Source: Candidatus Mediterraneibacter stercoripullorum (lineage in GTDB: Bacteria > Bacillota > Clostridia > Lachnospirales > Lachnospiraceae). From it: a DNA stretch of 43,898 bases. Below, one piece after another: positions 1-6,672 of the stretch (positions are counted from its first letter, which is position 1; every line of letters starts with the position of its first letter). Location: NCBI GenBank assembly GCA_019115765.1, contig DXCZ01000069.1, positions 1 to 43,898 of the forward strand, given 5' to 3'. A model generated the notes under the pieces. It saw only the letters and a program-made list of their open reading frames with translations, was not told the DNA's origin and made no database searches. A program made the position numbers and the translations under genes.

Positions 1-1
1 A

Positions 2-85
2 TGCGGAAGATGGGACTTGAACCCACACGGCACGAATGCCACAAGATCCTTAGTCTTGCTCGTCTGCCAGTTCCGACACTTCCGC
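2..85 (-). tRNA. tRNA-Leu(AAG)
   Basis: This is a class II tRNA read from the minus strand. The 7-bp acceptor stem GCGGAAG/CTTCCGC lies at 79-85 and 3-9, with discriminator A at position 2. The D arm contains GAACTGGCAGA as in Firmicute tRNA-Leu genes, the T loop reads GTTCAAGTC, and there is a long variable arm. The anticodon stem CAAGA/TCTTG encloses the 7-nt loop CTAAGGA, so the anticodon is AAG (positions 49-51), reading CUU/CUC leucine codons. CCA is not encoded, since position 1 does not fit. The long variable arm and D arm exclude other isotypes. Confidence 0.95.
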
Positions 86-115
86 ATGACTGCTCTATTT
101 CGCTGTCCGAAAAGT

Positions 116-144
116 ATAATACTACAGGCCAGCCTGAATGTCAA
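116..144 (-). promoter_or_regulatory. Promoter of the tRNA-Leu gene
   Basis: On the minus strand a perfect -35 TTGACA (139-144) and a -10 TATTAT (116-121) are separated by 17 nt. Transcription would start around 30 nt upstream of the tRNA 5' end. The match to the housekeeping sigma-A consensus is very good. Confidence 0.85.
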
Positions 145-202
145 CAGTTATTTTTAAATTTTTTGTATTTTTTGTAATATATATATTTTCAGAAATCCTT
201 TG

Positions 203-231
203 AAAATTCCCGCCCTTTCTGCGGGGCGGAA
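203..231 (-). terminator. Probable terminator of infC-rpmI-rplT
   Basis: Downstream of rplT the minus strand forms the stem CCGCCC/GGGCGG (224-229 with 210-215) around an 8-nt loop, followed by GAATTTTC. The U tract is short, so termination efficiency is uncertain, but its place after the last gene of the operon fits. Confidence 0.55.
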
Positions 232-267
232 ATCTTCGGATTTCACATATACACTCACTGAGTGCTG

Positions 268-624
268 TTACGCAATGCTCTGCTTTGCAGTCTCTGCCAG
301 GGAAGCGAAACCTTCCTTGTCGTTTACTGCCATCTCGGCGAGCATCTTTCTGTTAATGTCAATGTTGGCAGCCTTCAGGCCGTACATGAACCTGCTGTAG
401 GAAAGTCCGTTCATTCTTGCAGCGGCGTTGATACGCGCGATCCAGAGCTGACGCATCTGGCGCTTGCGCTGCTTTCTTCCTGCGTATGCAGATGTGAGGG
501 CTCTCATGACAGACTGCTTTGCAACTCTGTACTGCTTGGAGCGCGCTCCTCTGTATCCCTTCGCCAGCTTTAATGTTCTGTTATGTTTCTTCTTAGCGTT
601 CATTCCGCCTTTGATTCTTGCCAT
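268..624 (-). CDS. rplT: 50S ribosomal protein L20
   Basis: This 118-residue protein is typical L20: it starts [16 protein letters not shown], has a highly basic N-terminal half that threads into 23S rRNA, and contains the conserved [16 protein letters not shown] segment. L20 is needed for early 50S assembly. In Firmicutes it is also the repressor of its own operon, binding the leader mRNA upstream of infC; a matching leader is present here at 1418-1627. It is the last gene of infC-rpmI-rplT, 31 nt after rpmI, and is preceded by an AGGAGG-like site. Length and start agree with the family. Confidence 0.98.
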   Translation of the reverse strand: MARIKGGMNAKKKHNRTLKLAKGYRGARSKQYRVAKQSVMRALTSAYAGRKQRKRQMRQLWIARINAAARMNGLSYSRFMYGLKAANIDINRKMLAEMAVNDKEGFASLAETAKQSIA

Positions 625-655
625 TTCTTAATCCTCCTTCATCAACTTCAAGATC

Positions 656-853
656 TTACAGGTACGGTAAGACTTTCTTCATGTTCTTAACATTTGTTGC
701 ATCAGTGATCGTCGACTGTCTGAGATTTCTCTTTCTCTTAGTAGACTTCTTCGTTAAGATATGGCTCTTATAAGCTTTATTTCTTTTCAGTTTTCCTGTA
801 CCGGTTTTTTTGAAACGTTTTGCTGCCGCTCTATTTGTTTTGATTTTTGGCAT
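656..853 (-). CDS. rpmI: 50S ribosomal protein L35
   Basis: L35 is a 65-residue basic ribosomal protein, and from the internal ATG at 853 the product is exactly 65 residues, beginning [20 protein letters not shown]. The reading frame is open further upstream to 895, but the ATG at 853 is preceded by AGGAGG at the right distance and gives the family N terminus, so the longer version is rejected. It lies between infC and rplT and is expected to be co-transcribed with them. Confidence 0.97.
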   Translation of the reverse strand: MPKIKTNRAAAKRFKKTGTGKLKRNKAYKSHILTKKSTKRKRNLRQSTITDATNVKNMKKVLPYL

Positions 854-910
854 GATAATTTCCTCCTTTATTGTGCTGCCTTTCCGGATATCCATCCCGG
901 GTAAATATTT

Positions 911-1417
911 TTAACGTTTTTCAGTTAAAACCATGCTCATATTTCTGCCTTCAAGCTTTGCAGGCTTTTCAATTGATGCAACATCTGCAAGCATCTCTGC
1001 AAAATCATCGAGAATATGTTTGCTCTGCTGTACATGTGCCATCTCTCTTCCACGGAAGCGCAGAGTTACTTTAACCTTGTTTCCCTTGGTGATGAATTTC
1101 TTTGCATTGTTCACCTTAGTATTAAGATCATTTGTATCAATATTGGGCGAAAGACGTACTTCCTTAATCTCTACAGTCTTCTGTTTCTTCTTAGCTTCCT
1201 TCTCTTTTCTCGCCTGCTCGTACTTGAACTTACCGTAATCAATGATCTTGCAGACCGGCGGCTTTGCCATAGGCGCAATCTTCACAAGGTCAAGTTCTTT
1301 CTCCTGGGCGATCTTCATTGCCTCTCTGGCTGACATGATACCTAACTGTTCCCCATCCTCACTGATCAGACGGATCTCTCTGTCTCTGATCTGCTCGTTA
1401 ATCATTAAATCGCTAAT
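911..1417 (-). CDS. infC: Translation initiation factor IF-3, probable AUU start
   Basis: IF-3 binds the 30S subunit, prevents premature 50S joining and proofreads the start codon. The sequence shows the N-terminal domain with NEQIRDREIRLI, the lysine-rich linker (residues about 75-95), and the C-terminal domain with KVTLRFRGREMAH. The first ATG (1405) lies 21 nt after GGAGG (1427-1431), too far for efficient initiation. An in-frame ATT at 1415-1417 lies 9 nt after GGAGG, at optimal spacing. IF-3 genes of other bacteria use AUU so that IF-3 represses its own translation, so I place the start there (168 residues) rather than at 1405 (164 residues). The start choice is inference; the identity is certain. 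Confidence 0.93.
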   Translation of the reverse strand: MSDLMINEQIRDREIRLISEDGEQLGIMSAREAMKIAQEKELDLVKIAPMAKPPVCKIIDYGKFKYEQARKEKEAKKKQKTVEIKEVRLSPNIDTNDLNTKVNNAKKFITKGNKVKVTLRFRGREMAHVQQSKHILDDFAEMLADVASIEKPAKLEGRNMSMVLTEKR

Positions 1418-1627
1418 TGTCGTATACCTCCGTCAAATGAATTCCTTTCAGGTCCTTACGCGAAGACACAAAAAAACGAGTGAATATCATATCCACCCGA
1501 CAATCAAAAACCCGTCTCTGTATACAGATCAGTAATTCACAGAAACCATTTGATCAATATCAGACCGAAGTCACCCGATTGTGCTGCGGTGAGAGTGGAT
1601 ACTCTACTTTGTTTTTTGCTTTACGCA
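1418..1627 (-). promoter_or_regulatory. infC operon leader: L20-type attenuator
   Basis: The leader is about 210 nt. Near its 3' part, 1478-1498 forms a 9-bp stem (GGGTGGATA with TATTCACTC, two G-U pairs, 3-nt loop) followed by seven U residues (1470-1476): an intrinsic terminator upstream of infC. A 5' segment, TATCCACTC (1593-1601), can pair 9 bp with the same GGGTGGATA arm (1490-1498) with only one G-U pair, giving a mutually exclusive antiterminator. That segment also sits in a small local hairpin. In Bacillus, L20 controls this operon by leader attenuation; the layout matches that scheme, but L20 binding here is inferred. Confidence 0.75.
1470..1498 (-). terminator. Attenuator terminator in the infC leader
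   Basis: The 9-bp hairpin (arms 1490-1498 and 1478-1486, loop 1487-1489) is followed on the minus strand by G and seven T residues. It lies about 50 nt upstream of the infC ribosome site, so it can only act as a leader attenuator, not as an operon-end terminator. Confidence 0.75.
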
Positions 1628-1633
1628 ACATAT

Positions 1634-1662
1634 AAAATACCATACTCACTCATCCTTGTCAA
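1634..1662 (-). promoter_or_regulatory. Promoter of infC-rpmI-rplT
   Basis: A consensus -35 TTGACA (1657-1662) is followed after 17 nt by TATTTT (1634-1639) on the minus strand. The expected start near 1627 defines the long regulatory leader. Confidence 0.85.
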
Positions 1663-1713
1663 TGAAAATTTCAAATTTTATTTTTCTGATTTTGCTCAGT
1701 TATCAGAGAATAC

Positions 1714-1753
1714 TCCTGACAGAGATTCTTGTTTATCAGATTCTCTGCCAGGA
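1714..1753 (-). terminator. Hairpin downstream of degV
   Basis: A 12-bp imperfect inverted repeat (TCCTG-x-CAGAGA with TCTCTG-x-CAGGA, 16-nt loop) lies between the end of the DegV gene and the infC promoter. It is placed where a terminator is needed, but no U tract follows on the minus strand, so it may be factor-dependent or simply a stabilising 3' hairpin. Confidence 0.45.
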
Positions 1754-1803
1754 CTTCTATTCTAACTTATCTTATTTCTTTTATTCTGATTGTTTTTGAT
1801 CGA

Positions 1804-2667
1804 TCATCGTCTGCTGCCCATGCAGAACACAGCTACAACTCCGGGACCGGTATGGCTGCCTATAACAGTTCCAATATTATTAATCAATATGTTATCAATC
1901 CCCATCTTCTCACGGACAAGTTTCGCCACATATTCCGCATCTTCCAGACAGTCTCCATGAGTGATCATAATAATGTCGTTATCCCATCCCTTCGCCTGTC
2001 CGACGGCCATATCAACAATCTTGTTCAGAGATCTCTTTCTTCCCCGTTCTTTGCCGATCACTTGGAGCTTGCCGTTATTGTCCATATGTATGATCGGCTT
2101 GATCTGAACAAGGGTGCCCAGAACAGCCGTTGTCTTTGATACTCTTCCGCCGCGGTGGAGATGATTCAGATCATCAACGGTTACATTGTGACAAATGTGA
2201 AGCTTATTCTCCTCAACCCATGCTGCAACCTCGTCAATCGTCTTTCCCTGCTCTTTAAGCTGAAGCGTCTTATATAAGAGAAGCCCCTCGCCCAGGCAGG
2301 CACACAGCGTATCAATAATGATGATCTTCGCCTCCGGATATTTCTCAGATAATTCTTCCCCGGCAATCCTCATGCTGTTATACGTGCCGCTCAGACCAGA
2401 TGAAAATCCAAGATGAAGAATGTCTTTTCCTTCCTTCAGAAAAGGCTCCAGCATACTGACAGCCTCCTCCGGATTGATCTGAGACGTTACTGACATATGC
2501 CCTTCACGCAGTTTTGCAAAAAATTCTTTTGCCGACAAGCCATACATATCTGTATATGTTTCACCGTCGATCGTATATTTTAAGGGGATCACAGGAACAT
2601 TCCTCTCCTCAAGCCACTCTCTTGGCAGGTCAACGGTACTGTTAACCGTAATAATATAATCTCTCAT
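1804..2667 (-). CDS. DegV family fatty-acid-binding protein
   Basis: DegV/FakB-type proteins bind a single fatty acid in a deep pocket; FakB members present it to the kinase FakA. This 287-residue product has the N-terminal strand IITVNSTVDLP, the conserved VTSQINPEE segment (about residues 60-70), the SSGLSGTYNS loop (about 88-97) that binds the carboxylate, and the C-terminal IGTVIGSHTGPG motif. All are family signatures. The start at 2667 follows GGAGGAAG. It is a single gene with its own promoter at 2730-2758; no FakA partner lies in the window, so a role in fatty-acid uptake is family-based. Confidence 0.93.
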   Translation of the reverse strand: MRDYIITVNSTVDLPREWLEERNVPVIPLKYTIDGETYTDMYGLSAKEFFAKLREGHMSVTSQINPEEAVSMLEPFLKEGKDILHLGFSSGLSGTYNSMRIAGEELSEKYPEAKIIIIDTLCACLGEGLLLYKTLQLKEQGKTIDEVAAWVEENKLHICHNVTVDDLNHLHRGGRVSKTTAVLGTLVQIKPIIHMDNNGKLQVIGKERGRKRSLNKIVDMAVGQAKGWDNDIIMITHGDCLEDAEYVAKLVREKMGIDNILINNIGTVIGSHTGPGVVAVFCMGSRR

Positions 2668-2729
2668 TTTCCGCTTCCTCCTATATTCTGATATGCTTCC
2701 TGATTGATCATAAGATAATTTCCTTTTCT

Positions 2730-2758
2730 ATCATACCATTAATTCTCTGATATCGCAA
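2730..2758 (-). promoter_or_regulatory. Promoter of the degV gene
   Basis: TTGCGA (2753-2758) and TATGAT (2730-2735) are spaced 17 nt on the minus strand, about 60 nt upstream of the DegV start. Confidence 0.6.
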
Positions 2759-2807
2759 AAGATTTTAGAGATAACCGGAATATAGGGATAAATTCAAGAC
2801 TCGCTCA

Positions 2808-4175
2808 CTAGTTCAATTTTATATTCAGATAATTTCTTCCGGACAGTGTCTTATTAAACGCAAGGAAACACATCACCAGAATGCATCCGGCTATAAAACC
2901 ATATAAGTTAAAACAGGCTGTCATCACAAGAAGCATAAGGCGCATAAACTTCAGCGCATATCCCAGTTCAAAATTGGGCTGCGTGTAATTAGCCACAGCT
3001 ACAAATGCCATGTATAACATCACTTCTGAATTAAACCATCCCGACTGCACGGAAAACTCGCCCATGACAATACCCGCAATAACGCTCAGAGGGGTGCTGA
3101 GCATAGTAGGCGTATTCATAGCCGCCAGCCTCAATCCATCTATGGAGAGTTCCAGAATCAGGAACTGAAATATAAGCGGTATATTAACGGTATCCTGCAC
3201 GGCAACAAACTCAAAAGCCTCTGGGATCCAGTTCTCATTCTGCATAAACAGAAGATACAGCGGAGTGAAAAACACAGTTGCAACCGTGATCAAAGTCCTC
3301 GTTATTTTCAGATAGGCTGCAGTAAGAGTTGGAAAATAATAGTCATTTGCCTCCTCGATCATATCCAGAATTGAGGTAGGGAGTACCATCGCAGACGGCG
3401 AATTGTCCACAAGAATCACAACCTTACCTTCCAGAATGCAGGCTGCCGCAGTGTCCGGCCTCTCAGTGAATTTAAATTTTGGAAACGGATTGAACCATTT
3501 TCTTTTAAACAGAGCCTCGGCAAGGCTTTGCTGATTCATCCGCAGATCTCCTACATCCAGACTGGTGATCCTATGCTTCAGATTATCAAGTAGTTCCTGA
3601 TCCACCCGATCCTGCATATAGCAGATAGCGATATCTGTCCGGGATGCCTGCCCTGCCTCTGTCATCTCCATCACCAGATGAGGGTCCCTGATCCGGCGTC
3701 TGATCAGTGCTGTATTGAATACGATTGTCTCAACAAAGCCATCTCTGGAACCTCTTAATGACTTATCCTTATCTGGTTCATCCACACTTCTGGCCGGATA
3801 CGTACGGCAGTCAATACAGATACATTCCGTATATCCTTCAACAAAAAGGACTGCTGCGCCAGACAGCGCATTGCGCAGTACCTCATCAAAGGTTTCCAGA
3901 ATATCAACTTCAACATATGGCACATGCCTTTTAATAAACTCTTCAGCGTCATCCGGCATATCCTCTTCCGTCACTGACAAGAATGAATCCATCAGTTTCA
4001 GCATTGCTTCATCTTTGATAAAACCATCAATATAGTAAAATACAGCCCGTTTTTCCCCGATCACTATTTCCCGGCGGATTATATCAAAGCTCTCCGCAAC
4101 CGGCAGGATCTGATTCATATATGTGATATTTTCCTCAAAAGATGCACTTATCTTCTTTTCGTTTTTCCTGACCAT
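2808..4175 (-). CDS. GerA-family spore protein, SpoVAF-like
   Basis: GerA/SpoVAF proteins sit in the spore inner membrane; GerA proteins sense germinants with GerB and GerC, and SpoVAF associates with the SpoVA channel. This product of 455 residues has a soluble N-terminal half (about 1-260) with VLFVEG and a DLRMNQQSLAEALFKRKWFNPFPK-type region, then about five hydrophobic segments. NTPTMLSTPLSVIAGIVMGEF and the FELGYALKFMR stretch are more like SpoVAF than GerAA. The start at 4175 is chosen because AAAGGA precedes it by 10 nt; the frame runs up to 4208. It stands alone without GerB/GerC partners. The C terminus stops soon after the last membrane segment, shorter than I expect for SpoVAF. 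Confidence 0.85.
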   Translation of the reverse strand: MVRKNEKKISASFEENITYMNQILPVAESFDIIRREIVIGEKRAVFYYIDGFIKDEAMLKLMDSFLSVTEEDMPDDAEEFIKRHVPYVEVDILETFDEVLRNALSGAAVLFVEGYTECICIDCRTYPARSVDEPDKDKSLRGSRDGFVETIVFNTALIRRRIRDPHLVMEMTEAGQASRTDIAICYMQDRVDQELLDNLKHRITSLDVGDLRMNQQSLAEALFKRKWFNPFPKFKFTERPDTAAACILEGKVVILVDNSPSAMVLPTSILDMIEEANDYYFPTLTAAYLKITRTLITVATVFFTPLYLLFMQNENWIPEAFEFVAVQDTVNIPLIFQFLILELSIDGLRLAAMNTPTMLSTPLSVIAGIVMGEFSVQSGWFNSEVMLYMAFVAVANYTQPNFELGYALKFMRLMLLVMTACFNLYGFIAGCILVMCFLAFNKTLSGRNYLNIKLN

Positions 4176-4278
4176 AAGACAGCATTCCTTTCTGCAGACC
4201 CGATGCATTTCTATACGTTTCAGATCATCTGCATTTAGATTGCCCGGGCAGGGAGAAAATTATTCGGATAAGCACCTG

Positions 4279-5028
4279 TCACAGTATATATTTTTCATCT
4301 GTCACTGCAAAATGTACCGTCAGTCTTTCATCTGAGCCGGTAGCACCGCTGCATGTAGCGAGGGTAAAAATCTGATTAAACTCTTCTTTTTCGGTAAAGT
4401 CTGCTGTATTTCTGGCTGTCAGTTTCTCTGCAAGTTCATTGACAGCCGTCTGATTTTCTGTTTTGTTCAGTTCGAACACAGGATCATATTTATCGCACTG
4501 GAAAACCGAATGCAGAGTTCCATGTTTCGTGCGCTCCGAAGTGTAAAGGTATAAATCTCTGCAGTCAGACGCATAATTCTCCGTCACATATCTCTTCAGT
4601 CTGCCGAACATCTGTCCTGAGATCATGTTGTGTCCGAATATACAGACATGTCCGTCTTCTGACAGATCTGCTCCTGCATATGTAAACAGCGATCCGCTCC
4701 GGGATACATTTCCTGCGAAGTCCCTTTCAAGATATTCCGTGTCTGTTGCACCGGAAAGAATCGGATAGTCAATCCCTGTTCCAGGTATGTAAATCCATCC
4801 TGTAATATCAGGATTTATTTTTCTCAGTCTTTCAAAATCAATTCTTCTGTTCATCGGATCTTCCGGATCGATTCCCTGATCTTTCTCAGGGATCAGGATT
4901 GCTATGGATCTGAGCCCGGCGTTTTCTTCCTCAATACATTTAAAGCTCCACAGTTCGCTTATTCCCATAATCAGCAATATTATCAGAGCAGGAGTCAGAA
5001 CCGAAATCATCACTCTTCTCAGCTTCAT
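4279..5028 (-). CDS. srtB: Class B sortase
   Basis: Sortases are membrane-bound transpeptidases that cut sorting signals and join the protein to an amine. This 249-residue product has an N-terminal membrane anchor (about residues 8-28), the class B hallmark NPDITGWIYIPGTGIDYPI, the catalytic His in FGHNM, the catalytic Cys in TLATC and the catalytic Arg in DERLTVHF. The ATG at 5028 overlaps the stop of the preceding pilin (ATGA), so translation is coupled. As last gene of the pilus operon it most likely attaches the finished pilus or the minor pilin to peptidoglycan, while the class C enzyme upstream polymerises. That division of labour is inference. Confidence 0.93.
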   Translation of the reverse strand: MKLRRVMISVLTPALIILLIMGISELWSFKCIEEENAGLRSIAILIPEKDQGIDPEDPMNRRIDFERLRKINPDITGWIYIPGTGIDYPILSGATDTEYLERDFAGNVSRSGSLFTYAGADLSEDGHVCIFGHNMISGQMFGRLKRYVTENYASDCRDLYLYTSERTKHGTLHSVFQCDKYDPVFELNKTENQTAVNELAEKLTARNTADFTEKEEFNQIFTLATCSGATGSDERLTVHFAVTDEKYIL

Positions 5029-5861
5029 CCCTGTTCTCTTTTTCTTTCTATATATTCCTTGCAGAGAATAAAAAGGAGTGTTACAAGGATAATACCTGCA
5101 CACCCCAGCTGGCGTGCTGCCGGACTGTCAATTCCTGTCTGCGGCGCTTCCTTTCTCTCGGTCGCCGGCTGCTGTTTTGGTGAATGTTTGGGAATAACTT
5201 CAATATCATAAAGCATTTCTCCTGCTTCTTCGCTCCAGTTCGGAACAGAAACAAGAAAGGGAGTGATCTCATCATAATGTTCACCGGAAGATGCCTGAAT
5301 AAGATAGATACCTTTCTGAAGATCTCCAAAATAAAGGATTCCCTCACTGTCTGTCTTTCCCGTATATATATCTGGGTACTCATCTGATGTGACCTGTTCT
5401 TCGGATACAGTAATATTGCTGGCTGCTTCTGAGATCTTCCGGGCTGCCTGTTCAAGTTCCGACGTATTTTTCAACTGATTCAGATCCAGCTCCATATCAC
5501 TGTAGCGATCTGCCAGGACATATCTTCCATTCTGAATATCTCCCACTTTTTCACATGTCATCTCTACACCGCTTTTCGACGTCCCTTCTGAACCATTCGT
5601 CAAAAGGATACGTATGGAGCCGGTCGTATCATCTGCTGACTGCAGTTTATCGCTGTCCGGCAGGCCCCGTTCTCCTTCGTTTCCTGTAAAGTCAACTGTC
5701 AATGCGGCATCGAATTCACCCGCCGACTGTATACTTCCTACGCCCATGCTTCCTTCTTCGCTTTCCCGATCCGCTGCTGCGGCCGGAAGTGCGGCAGTAA
5801 ACAGGATCATGCCTATGATCCAGCATGTCAGTTTTACTGATTTTCTTATATTTCTGTGCAT
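5025..5861 (-). CDS. Minor pilin / pilus anchor with APQTG sorting signal
   Basis: This 278-residue secreted protein has a signal peptide ending near ALPAAAADRE, one Cna-B/SpaA-like beta-sandwich region (about 150-215, with TDSEGILYFGDLQKGIYLIQ) and a C-terminal cell-wall sorting signal: APQTG, a hydrophobic segment and a KRE-rich tail. The motif is a variant of LPXTG. Its small size, single domain and place between the two sortases suggest the basal/anchor subunit. GGAGG lies about 10 nt before the ATG, so the start is firm even though it lies 146 nt inside the end of srtC. It overlaps srtB by 4 nt. Confidence 0.85.
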   Translation of the reverse strand: MHRNIRKSVKLTCWIIGMILFTAALPAAAADRESEEGSMGVGSIQSAGEFDAALTVDFTGNEGERGLPDSDKLQSADDTTGSIRILLTNGSEGTSKSGVEMTCEKVGDIQNGRYVLADRYSDMELDLNQLKNTSELEQAARKISEAASNITVSEEQVTSDEYPDIYTGKTDSEGILYFGDLQKGIYLIQASSGEHYDEITPFLVSVPNWSEEAGEMLYDIEVIPKHSPKQQPATERKEAPQTGIDSPAARQLGCAGIILVTLLFILCKEYIERKREQG

Positions 5862-6672
5862 ATTTCTTTTCCCTCCAATCCCATAATTTCACGACTAACA
5901 TTACTCCTGCAAGAATAAACGGAAAAAGGATCAAAAAACATTCTCTTTCCGAAGGGATACCGGCAGATATTTCTTCATATTCTGCTTCCTTATAAGGAAC
6001 TCGTTCTCCATGAATGACCAGACGATGGGTATTCAGGCCATATGGTGTACAGGTGACAAGAGAACACTCATCGCGCCCCGGAGAAATGCTCAGAATATCC
6101 GTATTATCCGGTTCAACAATTTCTGTATCAAAAACGCGGTAGGCCAATATCTGCCCCATCACTTTTAGAAAAAAAAGATCCCCTTCTGCAAGCTCGTCCA
6201 GACGGGTGAAAAGGCTGGCTCCCGGCAGCCCTCTGTGCCCTGTAAGAACACAATGCGTGTTTTCTCCTCCTACAGGCATACTTGTTCCCTGTTGATGTCC
6301 TGCTCCGCCAGACAGTACTTCTTCTGAAGTTCCGTGATAAATCGGAAGATCTACATCTATTCTTGGAATCTCTATACTTCCCATGACAGAATTCGATTGA
6401 CTCAGGATACTCTGATAACTTTCGTCACTCAGGATATTCTGATCCATATTGTCAACAACTGCTCCGGCAGACTGAAACAGCATACTGTTGTATTCCTGCG
6501 CCCGCCGGATTTCATTCTCTATTTCCTCTTTGTCGTTTTTCGTTATATCCGACTGATATGATGCAATAACATTACTCTGACGGTACCGTTGGAACATGTT
6601 TCCGACCGCCGGATACAGAAGCAGGAGAAATCCGATTGCCGTAACAAATCTTATGATCCATTTCTTCCTCAT
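5716..6672 (-). CDS. srtC: Class C (pilus-polymerising) sortase
   Basis: Class C sortases link pilin subunits by isopeptide bonds. The 318-residue protein has an N-terminal membrane segment (about 7-25), GSIEIPRIDVDLPIYHG, catalytic His in LTGHRGLPGA, catalytic Cys in LVTCTPYGLNTHRL with the Arg in the same stretch, and a C-terminal membrane segment (about 243-262), the double anchor typical of the class. The usual DP(F/W/Y) lid triad is not visible before the first strand. The last 48 or so residues are a basic tail (KRRRKHGRRK) encoded in a 146-nt overlap with the next gene; this is longer than usual for the family. The start overlaps the backbone pilin stop by 4 nt. Confidence 0.93.
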   Translation of the reverse strand: MRKKWIIRFVTAIGFLLLLYPAVGNMFQRYRQSNVIASYQSDITKNDKEEIENEIRRAQEYNSMLFQSAGAVVDNMDQNILSDESYQSILSQSNSVMGSIEIPRIDVDLPIYHGTSEEVLSGGAGHQQGTSMPVGGENTHCVLTGHRGLPGASLFTRLDELAEGDLFFLKVMGQILAYRVFDTEIVEPDNTDILSISPGRDECSLVTCTPYGLNTHRLVIHGERVPYKEAEYEEISAGIPSERECFLILFPFILAGVMLVVKLWDWREKKYAQKYKKISKTDMLDHRHDPVYCRTSGRSSGSGKRRRKHGRRKYTVGG

